A stretch of DNA of 20,790 nt. It comes from an uncultured Collinsella sp. Its GTDB lineage: Bacteria > Actinomycetota > Coriobacteriia > Coriobacteriales > Coriobacteriaceae. Below are positions 14,224 to 20,471 of this stretch, one piece after another (within the stretch, counting starts at the first letter, position 1; each line of letters starts with the position of its first letter). The DNA lies in the NCBI GenBank assembly GCA_900545445.1, contig UQZH01000037.1:1-20790 (forward strand), written 5' to 3'. The notes under the pieces are model-generated. The model was not told the DNA's origin. It saw only the letters and a list, made by a program, of their open reading frames with translations, and did no database searches. A program made the position numbers and the translations under genes.

Positions 14224-15087
14224 ATGGCATTTAACGTTAACGCGCTCGGATTTGGCGACAACGTCGTCGATCGCTACGAGCATATCCACACCATGTATCC
14301 TGGCGGTAACGCGGTGAACTTCGCCGTTTATGCCAAGAAATGCGGTGCCGCACGCTCCGCATACATGGGCATTTTTGGCAATGACGCCGCTGCCGAGCAT
14401 GTCATTGCAAGCCTCGAGGATGAGGGTATCGAGCTTGACAAGTGCGAGCAGATGATTGGCGAGAACGGAGCGGCTCGTGTGACCGTCGTCGACGGTGACC
14501 GTGTCTTCCTTGGCTCCAACGAGGGCGGTATCCGTGGCGATGCGCGCTATGTCCTCGATCGTTTTGACCTTGCGTACATGAAGCAGTTCGATGTGGTTCA
14601 TTCGGGCAACTATTGCTTCACCGAGCGCGAGCTGCCCAAGTTGAAGGCTGCGGGCGTCACGGTCTCTTTTGACTTTTCGGACGATTCCACCGACGAGTAC
14701 TACGAGCAGATTGCGCCCTACGTCGATTTTGCTTTCTTTAGCGCGGCGGATGCCGCGAGTGAGGACGAGATTCGCGAGCGTCTGGCATGGGTGAAGGGCC
14801 TGGGTCCGCGTTTTGTGTCGGCTACGGCGGGCGCCGAGGGCTGCATTGCTTACGACGGCGAGCGTTATTACCGCCAGCTGGCTAAACCGGTAACGGACAT
14901 GAAGGACACCATGGGGGCGGGCGACTCGTTCCTCACCTCGTTTTTGATGTGCTATCTCGATTCCGCCAAGCGCGGCGAGGATGGCGCCGAGGCCATCGAG
15001 CGCGCACTCGACTTTGCTGCCGGGTTTGCTTCGACCGTGTGCGGCATGGAAGGCTCTTGGGGCCACGGAGCACCAATCGTCGAATAG
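14224..15087 (+). CDS. frlD: Fructoselysine 6-kinase (PfkB family)
   Basis: A 287-aa ribokinase/PfkB-fold kinase. GFGDNVVDRY (9-18) and YPGGNAVNFAVYA (25-37) form the substrate-binding region and match E. coli FrlD (SGGNAVNVAVY). DTMGAGDSF (228-236) is PfkB signature 2, with catalytic base Asp234. VSFDFSDDS also parallels FrlD AFDFSDKW. It phosphorylates the imported Amadori compound on C6 so that FrlB can cleave it. It is slightly longer than E. coli FrlD (261 aa), mainly at the C-terminus. ATG at 14224 follows AAGGGACAAAGG, 14 nt after the frlB stop. It is the last operon gene, followed by a hairpin at 15094-15127. Confidence 0.92.
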   Translation: MAFNVNALGFGDNVVDRYEHIHTMYPGGNAVNFAVYAKKCGAARSAYMGIFGNDAAAEHVIASLEDEGIELDKCEQMIGENGAARVTVVDGDRVFLGSNEGGIRGDARYVLDRFDLAYMKQFDVVHSGNYCFTERELPKLKAAGVTVSFDFSDDSTDEYYEQIAPYVDFAFFSAADAASEDEIRERLAWVKGLGPRFVSATAGAEGCIAYDGERYYRQLAKPVTDMKDTMGAGDSFLTSFLMCYLDSAKRGEDGAEAIERALDFAAGFASTVCGMEGSWGHGAPIVE

Positions 15088-15093
15088 CCGAGC

Positions 15094-15127
15094 GGTCCCG
15101 GGGAGGTGCAGGCGCCTCCTCGGGACC
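15094..15127 (+). terminator. Hairpin at the end of the frl operon
   Basis: Positions 15094-15106 pair with 15115-15127 (GGTCCCGGGGAGG against CCTCCTCGGGACC, one G-U pair) around an 8-nt loop. It lies 7 nt after the frlD stop. No T-run follows, so it may need the downstream element for full termination, or it may protect the mRNA 3' end. Confidence 0.6.
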
Positions 15128-15128
15128 C

Positions 15129-15159
15129 GGTGTGCAAAAAATGCCAAATATGAGTACTG
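15129..15159 (+). repeat. Left arm of the 31-bp inverted repeat
   Basis: Perfect reverse complement of 15331-15361. It contains an A6 run (15136-15141). Confidence 0.95.
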
Positions 15160-15184
15160 TGACTAATTTAGTCGCAGCAAAATC

Positions 15185-15224
15185 AACCCCTTCAGACGTG
15201 ATTTGAGCGTCTGGAGGGGTTTAA
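15185..15224 (+). terminator. Terminator-like hairpin inside the inverted-repeat element
   Basis: AACCCCTTCAGACG (15185-15198) pairs with CGTCTGGAGGGGTT (15208-15221) over 14 bp with one G-U pair and a 9-nt loop, followed by TAAGATTTG. It could end frl transcripts that pass the first hairpin. Seen from the minus strand it could similarly end tatD transcripts. Confidence 0.6.
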
Positions 15225-15330
15225 GATTTGTGAAAACGCAGGATGAATGACTGTAAAAGCTTTAATTAGCGGACAATCGAGGATTATTCTGGCGGTTGGA
15301 AAGTTAAAAGAAATGTATCCATTCCGGTAG

Positions 15331-15361
15331 CAGTACTCATATTTGGCATTTTTTGCACACC
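15331..15361 (-). repeat. Right arm of the 31-bp inverted repeat
   Basis: Perfect reverse complement of 15129-15159. It contains a T6 run in plus orientation. Confidence 0.95.
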
Positions 15362-15366
15362 AGGGG

Positions 15367-16149
15367 TTAGCGAAGGTCAAAAACAGAGCGCGCATTTGTT
15401 AAAACTATCGACTCGATGCGCTTTGCGTCGCAGTTTTTGAGCGAGGTGATGCGTTCTGAGGTCCTTGTGAGCGACCTGATGAGCGACTGCGTGCTTGTTT
15501 CTGTGTTTGGCTCGGCCGGCGCATCGGTCTCGAGCAGTAGGCGGTCGAGTGGAATCTGTCGTGCGTATTCGCGACAGCGCTTGGTCGCGAGCATGCGTTC
15601 GTTGACGGAAAAATAGCAGCCCGCATTACGCGCGCGGGTGAGTTCGTCCGAAGTGCCGCTAAACCAGTGGAAGATGATAGCGGGGGAGTCGGGGTTTGGG
15701 ATGAGTAGTCCATGCGATTCGAGGACGTCCAGTACGGCTCCTGCCGAACGAACGGCGTGAATTGATATCACGCGCCCGGTAAGAGGATGCTGCACGAGCG
15801 CATCGCAGAGCCGGTTAAGTGCCTGTATTTGTAGCGGCTCACTTCCAGCAAAGCGCGCGGAAAAGTCGAGTCCGACTTCGCCGATGTAGCGTTCTTGGGC
15901 AGCAACTTCGCAAAGCAGATTGACTTCGGCAAAACCGCAGTGGCCATCGGCGAGCCACCAGGGGTGAAGCCCAACGCCGGCGATGATGCCCGGGTGGCGA
16001 CGAGCGCGCTCGTTTGCGGCCGAAAAGTCGCGTGGATCGACGCCGCAATCAAATAGACCCAAGCCCAGCGCCGTTGCCTCATCGGCAACGGCGTCCGGGT
16101 GGGCCATTAAATCAAGATGGCAGTGTGCATCAAATAACCGGGGCTCCAT
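15367..16149 (-). CDS. tatD: TatD-family metal-dependent hydrolase
   Basis: A 260-aa TIM-barrel protein with all TatD metal-site motifs: FDAHCHLD (HxH at residues 9 and 11), GEVGLDFS (Glu), ISIHAVRS (His), IFHWFSG (His) and LLETDAP (Asp). TatD enzymes are metal-dependent 3'-5' DNases or phosphoesterases, used in DNA repair and RNA/DNA turnover. Length is normal for the family (about 260). ATG at 16149 lies 14 nt after the tcdA stop, with GGAG 9 nt upstream, so the two genes form an operon. The 3' end abuts the 31-bp inverted-repeat element. The exact nucleic-acid substrate is not readable from sequence. Confidence 0.92.
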   Translation of the reverse strand: MEPRLFDAHCHLDLMAHPDAVADEATALGLGLFDCGVDPRDFSAANERARRHPGIIAGVGLHPWWLADGHCGFAEVNLLCEVAAQERYIGEVGLDFSARFAGSEPLQIQALNRLCDALVQHPLTGRVISIHAVRSAGAVLDVLESHGLLIPNPDSPAIIFHWFSGTSDELTRARNAGCYFSVNERMLATKRCREYARQIPLDRLLLETDAPAEPNTETSTQSLIRSLTRTSERITSLKNCDAKRIESIVLTNARSVFDLR

Positions 16150-16163
16150 CTCGGTGCGCTCCG

Positions 16164-16961
16164 CTAGTCTAGGCGCTTGCCATCGGCGCGCACGCGCTCG
16201 ATGCCGCGACCGCTGATCTGGCGGATAACCTCGCCGGCGATCATCTGACCCATGATGGGCGGCATAAAGCTGGCGGTTCCCAGCTCGGTGCGCTCGTGGA
16301 TGTTGGAAGGATCGCGGGGCTGTGTCTTAACCGATTCCTCGCAGCTAAACAGTACATGCAGGCTCTTGATTCCGCGCTTCTTGCATTCTTTGCGCATGAT
16401 GCGGCTCATGGGGTCACGTACCGTATCGAAAATGTCGGCAAAGCGGAGGCACTCGGGATGGAGCTTGTTGGCCCCGCCCATGGAGCTAACCAAACGAATG
16501 TCGTGGTCCTGAGCATATTTGGCAATGGTGAGCTTGGCCGAGATGGTGTCGATGGCGTCGACGACGTAGTCGAGCTTGCCGTCCGTCTGCTCCAAAACGC
16601 TCGCGAAGAAATCATCGATGTTGTCGCTCAGCAAGTATTCGGTGCGCTTGATGACGGTGGCGGCGGGATTGATGTCGTGGATCATGGCCTCCATCACGTC
16701 AACCTTGCGCTTGCCGACGGTGCTGTGAAAGGCGATGGCCTGGCGATTGATATTGCTGGGCGCGATGATGTCCTTATCCAGAATGACGAAATGACCAATG
16801 CTGCCGCGGGCGAGTGCCTCGCAGCAGTTGGAGCCCACGCCTCCGCAGCCGAGCACTAGCACCGTAGCATCGGCGAGCTTATCGAGTGCCTCGCGGCCCA
16901 TGATAATCTCGAGCTTGGTGTCGCGTGTCTCGATGGCGGCTGCGGCTGTGGTTTCGGTCAT
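16164..16961 (-). CDS. tcdA: tRNA threonylcarbamoyladenosine dehydratase (TcdA/CsdL)
   Basis: A 265-aa ThiF/E1-like enzyme. VLVLGCGGVGSN (34-45) is the ATP-binding loop, VILDKDIIAPSNINRQ (59-74) the adenylation motif with Asp62/Asp64 and Arg73, and TVGKRKVDVM the lysine-containing helix. VVDAIDTISAKL and SSMGGANKLHP follow, as in E. coli TcdA. The enzyme uses ATP to cyclise t6A at position 37 of ANN-decoding tRNAs. ATG at 16961 has GGAGG with a spacing of 8; an upstream extension exists in frame but crosses a perfect TATAAT. Transcription probably starts from that TATAAT (17005-17010 on the minus strand), though no strong -35 is seen. tatD follows in the same operon. Confidence 0.92.
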   Translation of the reverse strand: MTETTAAAAIETRDTKLEIIMGREALDKLADATVLVLGCGGVGSNCCEALARGSIGHFVILDKDIIAPSNINRQAIAFHSTVGKRKVDVMEAMIHDINPAATVIKRTEYLLSDNIDDFFASVLEQTDGKLDYVVDAIDTISAKLTIAKYAQDHDIRLVSSMGGANKLHPECLRFADIFDTVRDPMSRIMRKECKKRGIKSLHVLFSCEESVKTQPRDPSNIHERTELGTASFMPPIMGQMIAGEVIRQISGRGIERVRADGKRLD

Positions 16962-17004
16962 AGATATCCTCCGATGGGGAGTCGGTCGTGTTTTAGCTAT
17001 CGCC

Positions 17005-17010
17005 ATTATA
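17005..17010 (-). promoter_or_regulatory. -10 box of tcdA-tatD
   Basis: A consensus TATAAT on the minus strand, 43 nt upstream of the tcdA ATG. The hexamer 17 nt further upstream, TCAAAT, is a poor -35 box. Confidence 0.55.
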
Positions 17011-17167
17011 GGTATTATTGCGATTCCATTTGAGCCCTTGGGCTTGTTGAAATGGGATCGGGATTCGCATAAGATTGAAGCAGATGGCACCCGTTGCAGC
17101 GGGTTGGCCAACTCCGAAACACGTTTATGGCGTGAGAAGTGGCCGTCTTCGCATTACGCGGGGGCGG

Positions 17168-17254
17168 CTATTTCATTCGACCTCCAATGTGGATGCCGAG
17201 CTCCACAGCCGCGATTACAAGCAATAACAACGTCAGGACATCGTCAATACTCAT
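17168..17254 (-). CDS. 28-aa hydrophobic membrane peptide, holin-like or type I toxin-like
   Basis: A short minus-strand frame begins ATG at 17254 and stops TAG at 17170-17168. AAGGAG (17267-17262) lies 7 nt upstream, a textbook spacing. The peptide begins MSIDDVLTLLLLVIAAVELG and ends IHIGGRMK: an acidic N-terminus, about 15 hydrophobic residues able to form one transmembrane helix, and a basic tail. This layout resembles putative holin-like toxins and TisB-type peptides, but the similarity is by eye only. It diverges from the sdpR-sdpI-like pair, and a LexA-like box (17320-17333) lies in its candidate promoter (-10 TACAAT at 17311-17306). No antisense RNA was identified. Confidence 0.6.
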   Translation of the reverse strand: MSIDDVLTLLLLVIAAVELGIHIGGRMK

Positions 17255-17305
17255 AGTCCATCTCCTTCTCGGGTAGAGGGAGCTGGCCCATCTGCTTCAA
17301 CTTCC

Positions 17306-17311
17306 ATTGTA
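17306..17311 (-). promoter_or_regulatory. Candidate -10 box for the 28-aa peptide gene
   Basis: Minus-strand TACAAT, 52 nt upstream of the peptide start. The hexamer 17 nt upstream (TAGAAC, 17334-17329) matches the -35 consensus poorly. That would fit a promoter with low basal activity. Confidence 0.4.
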
Positions 17312-17319
17312 GCTAAATA

Positions 17320-17333
17320 CGAACGAATGTTCT
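17320..17333. promoter_or_regulatory. LexA-like box between divergent promoters
   Basis: CGAACGAATGTTCT matches CGAAC-N4-GTTCG at 9 of 10 positions, as well as SOS box 1 at 1095-1110 does. It covers most of the spacer between the candidate -35 and -10 of the 28-aa peptide gene and lies about 25 bp upstream of the -35 of the sdpR-like gene. Confidence 0.45.
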
Positions 17334-17348
17334 ATAGATGTTCCTGTA

Positions 17349-17372
17349 TTAGATAGTTAGACAAACATCTAA
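17349..17372. promoter_or_regulatory. Candidate autoregulatory operator of the ArsR-type repressor
   Basis: Overlapping palindromes: TTAGAT (17349-17354) with ATCTAA (17367-17372), and TTAGA (17357-17361) with TCTAA (17368-17372). They cover the -35 box, as expected for autorepression by an ArsR/SdpR protein. Confidence 0.5.
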
Positions 17373-17386
17373 ATATCGAGTATAGT
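17358..17386 (+). promoter_or_regulatory. Promoter of the sdpR-sdpI-like operon
   Basis: TAGACA (17358-17363), a 17-nt spacer and TATAGT (17381-17386): five of six matches in each hexamer. Confidence 0.75.
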
Positions 17387-17420
17387 GTGCGCGTCATGAG
17401 AGATGATGAAAGGGGGTCTT

Positions 17421-17699
17421 ATGCCGGGAGAGGGTTTTAAGGCGCTTGCCGATCCAACGCGACGGCGCATTTTGGAGTTGCTGCGCGAGGGCAATTGCAC
17501 GGCGGGGGAGCTTGCCGAGCATTTCGATATCAGTAAGCCGTCGCTGAGCCATCACTTGGCGATGCTCAAAAACGCCGGGTTGGTAACCGACGAACGTCAT
17601 GGTCAAAACATCGTATACAGCTTAAACACTACCGTCATGCAGGACTTGATCGGTTGGTTTATGGGCTTTACAAACACGGAAGGTGATAAGGATGAATAA
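17421..17699 (+). CDS. sdpR: ArsR-family repressor, SdpR-like
   Basis: A 92-aa winged-helix protein of nearly the same size as B. subtilis SdpR. FKALADPTRRRILELLREG (6-24) is the classic ArsR start, TAGELAEHFDISKPSLSHHLAMLKNAGLV (about 27-55) contains the recognition helix, and the wing is TDERHGQNIVYSLN. There is no Cys-based ELCVCDL metal site, so it is unlikely to sense arsenic or cadmium. In the Sdp system SdpR represses its own operon until SdpI sequesters it at the membrane. ATG at 17421 has AAAGGGGG 4-5 nt upstream; earlier in-frame ATGs at 17403 and 17406 lack this. Its stop overlaps the next start by 8 nt. Confidence 0.85.
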   Translation: MPGEGFKALADPTRRRILELLREGNCTAGELAEHFDISKPSLSHHLAMLKNAGLVTDERHGQNIVYSLNTTVMQDLIGWFMGFTNTEGDKDE

Positions 17700-18396
17700 C
17701 GAAAACAAGGGCATTCACCCCACGGGGGTATCGTCGCGCGTGTGGATTGCGCTGGTCGCTCTGTGCGTCGCCAATGTCGTAGCGCATCTCATGGTGATGC
17801 CGAGCTTGCCTGGGCAGATTCCCACGCACTGGGGCGCGAACGGCGCCGTCGACGGTTGGGGTCCCAGCTGGATGGCCTCCGCGCTCGGCGTGCTGCCTCT
17901 GGTGCTTCTCGCAATGTTCTGCGTGGTGCCGCGCATCGATCCCAAAGGTGAGGCATATCGAACCTCGGGCAAGTTCTATCAGGGCTTCGTAATCGCCTTC
18001 ACCTTGTTCATGTGCGCCATAAGCTGGCTGGGAGAGCTTACGGTCTGGGGCGTGGTGCCGGCGGTCGGTTCGGTCAACGTGCTGATTTCCGGTGTTGTCG
18101 GTTTGCTGTTCATCGGCGTAGGCAACTACTTGCCGCGTGTGAAGCAGAACTATACGCTCGGTATCAAGACGCCTTGGGCGCTTGCCAATCCCGAGAACTG
18201 GCGCCGTACGCAGCGCTTTGGCGGTGCCTGCTTTATGGTGCTGGGTGTTGGCCTGATTGCGATGGGCGTGGCAGGCAGCGTGCTTTCGAGTGAAGTCGTC
18301 GCCGCGGTGATTGCGGTTCTGGCGTTTGGTTCGGTTGGAGCCGTCTACGTCTACTCGTATCTGCTGTGGCGCAAATCGCAGCGAGCCGCTCGCTAA
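17692..18396 (+). CDS. sdpI: SdpI-family membrane protein (DUF1648 + SdpI)
   Basis: A 234-aa polytopic membrane protein with about six helices (near 17-36, 60-80, 100-118, 125-147, 180-200 and 206-226). LPGQIPTHWGANGAVDGWG is the DUF1648 signature, and GNYLPRVKQNYTLGIKTPW followed by WRRTQRFGG is the SdpI signature. In B. subtilis SdpI gives immunity to the SdpC killing peptide and recruits SdpR; many homologues elsewhere have no known toxin. ATG at 17692 overlaps the sdpR stop (ATGAATAA), so translation is coupled. No sdpABC toxin genes are in the window, though a hydrophobic peptide gene lies divergently upstream. The gene ends before a strong terminator. Confidence 0.85.
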   Translation: MNNENKGIHPTGVSSRVWIALVALCVANVVAHLMVMPSLPGQIPTHWGANGAVDGWGPSWMASALGVLPLVLLAMFCVVPRIDPKGEAYRTSGKFYQGFVIAFTLFMCAISWLGELTVWGVVPAVGSVNVLISGVVGLLFIGVGNYLPRVKQNYTLGIKTPWALANPENWRRTQRFGGACFMVLGVGLIAMGVAGSVLSSEVVAAVIAVLAFGSVGAVYVYSYLLWRKSQRAAR

Positions 18397-18463
18397 GGTT
18401 GCGGAAAACTAGCGTACGCAGTTCATAGTATGTTCCGGGGGAACTTTTCCCAGGTAGTATTAG

Positions 18464-18490
18464 GGGGTATGGGCAACCATGCCCCTTTTT
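18464..18490 (+). terminator. Intrinsic terminator after the sdpI-like gene
   Basis: GGGGTATGG (18464-18472) pairs with CCATGCCCC (18477-18485) around a GCAA tetraloop, followed by TTTTT. A smaller hairpin GTTCC-GGG-GGAAC followed by TTTT lies just before it (18432-18448). The two may act in tandem. Confidence 0.88.
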
Positions 18491-18581
18491 CGTTACGTTT
18501 CAGAGCTGGTTTTTCCATTTCGTTTCCACTTAGGCGAAACAAGAATAGAGAAACAGCAGGTAGAAAGGATAAAACAGGCAA

Positions 18582-20261
18582 ATGGCGGAGTTTATCTACC
18601 AGATGTATCAGGCTCGCAAGGCCCATGGCGACAAGGTAATCCTTGACGACGTGACCCTGAGCTTCTACCCCGGTGCCAAGATCGGCGTCGTGGGCCCCAA
18701 CGGTATGGGCAAGTCGACCCTGCTCAAGATCATGGCCGGCATCGAGGAGGTCTCCAACGGCGATGCCAGGCTTACCCCCGGCTACACCGTGGGCATCCTG
18801 CAGCAGGAGCCGCCGCTCGACGACGACAAGACCGTCATCGAGAACGTGCGCATGGCGTTTGGCGACATGATCGCCAAGGTCGATCGCTTCAATAAGATCG
18901 GCGAGGAGATGTGCGACCCGGATTGCGACATGGACGCCCTCATGGCCGAGATGGGCAAGCTCCAGGACGAGATCGACGCCGCCGATGGCTGGGATATCGA
19001 TTCCAAGCTCGGCCAGGCCATGGACGCTCTGCAGCTGCCCGATTCCGACATGCCGGTCAACGTGCTCTCTGGCGGCGAGCGCCGTCGCGTGGCCCTGTGC
19101 AAGCTGCTGCTCGAGGCTCCTGACCTGCTGCTGCTCGACGAGCCCACGAACCACCTGGACGCCGAGTCGATCCTGTGGCTCGAGCACTTCCTGCATAACT
19201 ACCAGGGCGCCGTTCTGGCCGTCACGCACGACCGCTACTTCCTGGATAACGTTGCCGAGTGGATTTGCGAGGTCGACCGCGGTCACCTTTATCCCTACAA
19301 GGGCAACTATTCCACGTATCTGGAGACTAAGGCCGCCCGTATCGAGGCTCAGGGAAACCGTGATGCCAAGCTCGCCAAGCGCATGGAAGCCGAGCTCGAG
19401 TGGGTACGCAGCTCGCCCAAGGCTCGCCAGGCCAAGAACAAGGCCCGTCTGGCTCGCTACGAGGAGATGGAGGCCGAGGCCCGCGCAAGCCAGAAGCTCG
19501 ACTGGACCGACATCCGCATCCCTGTGGGCCCGCGTCTGGGCAACAAGGTGCTCGAGGCCCATCATCTGCACAAGGAGTTCGATGGCCGCGTGCTCATCGA
19601 TGACCTTTCGTTCACCCTGCCGCGCAACGGCATCGTGGGCGTGATCGGTCCCAACGGCGTGGGCAAGACCACACTGTTCAAGACGATTGTGGGTCTGGAG
19701 CCGCTGACTTCGGGCGAGCTCGAGGTGGGCGAGACCGTCAAGATCTCTTACGTCGACCAGAACCGTTCCGGCATCGACCCCGACAAGAACCTATGGGAGG
19801 TCGTCTCGGACGGCCTGGACCACATGATGGTCGGCGAGACCGAGGTTCCGAGCCGCGCTTATGTGGCGAGCTTTGGCTTTAAGGGCCAGGACCAGCAGAA
19901 GCGCGCTGGCGTGCTCTCCGGCGGCGAGCGCAACCGTCTGAACCTGGCGCTCACGCTCAAGCAGGGCGGTAACCTGCTGCTCCTCGACGAGCCCACGAAC
20001 GACCTCGACGTCGAGACGCTGTCCTCGCTCGAAGCGGCGCTGCTCGAGTTCCCGGGCTGCTCGGTGGTCATTAGCCACGACCGTATGTTCCTGGACCGCG
20101 TCGCCACGCACATTCTGGCGTGGGAGGGCACCGATGAGAATCCGGGCAACTGGTATTGGTTCGAGGGCAACTTCGAGGCCTATCAGGCCAACCGAATCGA
20201 GCGCCTGGGCGAGGACGCAGCCCAGCCGCATCGTATTCACCGCAAGCTGACGCGCGACTAG
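18582..20261 (+). CDS. ettA: Energy-dependent translational throttle EttA (ABC-F ATPase)
   Basis: A 559-aa soluble ABC-F protein (E. coli EttA has 555). Domain 1 has GPNGMGKST (38-46), an arm insertion near 95-140, LSGGERRR near 162 and LLLLDEPTNHLD near 182-193. The interdomain linker contains WVRSSPKARQAKNKARLARYEEM, the tRNA-interaction motif region. Domain 2 has GPNGVGKTT near 356, LSGGERNR near 445, LLLLDEPTNDLD near 466 and the H-loop ISHDR. EttA binds the ribosomal E site and gates the first steps of elongation according to ATP/ADP ratio. Whole-length similarity to EttA separates it from Uup, YheS and resistance ABC-F proteins. ATG at 18582 has AAAGGA about 12 nt upstream, a rather wide spacing. 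A perfect hairpin follows the stop. Confidence 0.95.
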   Translation: MAEFIYQMYQARKAHGDKVILDDVTLSFYPGAKIGVVGPNGMGKSTLLKIMAGIEEVSNGDARLTPGYTVGILQQEPPLDDDKTVIENVRMAFGDMIAKVDRFNKIGEEMCDPDCDMDALMAEMGKLQDEIDAADGWDIDSKLGQAMDALQLPDSDMPVNVLSGGERRRVALCKLLLEAPDLLLLDEPTNHLDAESILWLEHFLHNYQGAVLAVTHDRYFLDNVAEWICEVDRGHLYPYKGNYSTYLETKAARIEAQGNRDAKLAKRMEAELEWVRSSPKARQAKNKARLARYEEMEAEARASQKLDWTDIRIPVGPRLGNKVLEAHHLHKEFDGRVLIDDLSFTLPRNGIVGVIGPNGVGKTTLFKTIVGLEPLTSGELEVGETVKISYVDQNRSGIDPDKNLWEVVSDGLDHMMVGETEVPSRAYVASFGFKGQDQQKRAGVLSGGERNRLNLALTLKQGGNLLLLDEPTNDLDVETLSSLEAALLEFPGCSVVISHDRMFLDRVATHILAWEGTDENPGNWYWFEGNFEAYQANRIERLGEDAAQPHRIHRKLTRD

Positions 20262-20264
20262 ATT

Positions 20265-20291
20265 GTTACGCGGTTTTCCAAACCGCGTAAC
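20265..20291 (+). terminator. Perfect 12-bp hairpin after ettA
   Basis: GTTACGCGGTTT (20265-20276) pairs with AAACCGCGTAAC (20280-20291) around a 3-nt loop, starting 3 nt after the stop codon. No T-run follows. It may stabilise the mRNA end, with real termination at 20433-20470. Confidence 0.6.
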
Positions 20292-20305
20292 TGCTCGACG
20301 CTGCA

Positions 20306-20401
20306 AATGCCCCAGAGCGGCAATCTGACGTTCAATCGTCGCTTGCGTACCAAAGTACGCGGCGCTCCTCTTTCACGTCACCTTGCTCGCTCTGGGACAT
20401 T
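20306..20401. repeat. 96-bp nested imperfect inverted repeat, structured element
   Basis: Outer 14-nt arms at 20306-20319 and 20388-20401 (AATGCCCCAGAGCG against CGCTCTGGGACATT) have one mismatch. Inside are TGACG/CGTCA arms and a GCGTAC-CAAA-GTACGC hairpin. The nested arrangement predicts a branched or long cruciform RNA/DNA. It may be a dispersed palindromic repeat or a small RNA; no known family was recognised. Confidence 0.55.
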
Positions 20402-20432
20402 TTCGCTGACTTATGCTCAACCTAGAAAAATA

Positions 20433-20470
20433 AAAACGCGGCGAACGTTTTGTGACGTTCGCCGCGTTTT
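20433..20470. terminator. Bidirectional intrinsic terminator
   Basis: A perfect 16-bp stem (20433-20448 with 20455-20470) with a 6-nt loop carries AAAA at one end and TTTT at the other. It therefore works for ettA on the plus strand and for the converging minus-strand gene ending at 20472. Confidence 0.9.
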
Positions 20471-20471
20471 G

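Larger units (their letters stand above)
15129..15361. mobile_element. 233-bp element bounded by a perfect 31-bp inverted repeat (MITE-like or other dispersed palindromic repeat)
   Basis: The 31 bases at 15129-15159 are the exact reverse complement of 15331-15361, with 171 bp between. The arms start GGTGTGCAAAAAATGCC and end GAGTACTG. The interior has no gene but carries a palindrome GACTAA-T-TTAGTC (15161-15173) and a 14-bp hairpin (15185-15221). It is AT-richer than its surroundings. It fills the gap between converging frlD and tatD and ends 5 bp from the tatD stop codon. No clear target-site duplication was found, so transposition is an inference. A conserved bidirectional RNA structure is the main alternative. 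Confidence 0.55.

Noticed and set aside
15121..15366. Target-site duplication flanking the 31-bp inverted repeat
   Set aside because: The bases outside the arms (CGGGACCC on the left, AGGGGTTA on the right) do not form a direct repeat, so transposition cannot be claimed from the ends alone.
18423..19571. 382-aa minus-strand open frame opposite ettA
   Set aside because: It is antisense of the conserved ABC-F gene and runs through the terminator at 18464-18490.
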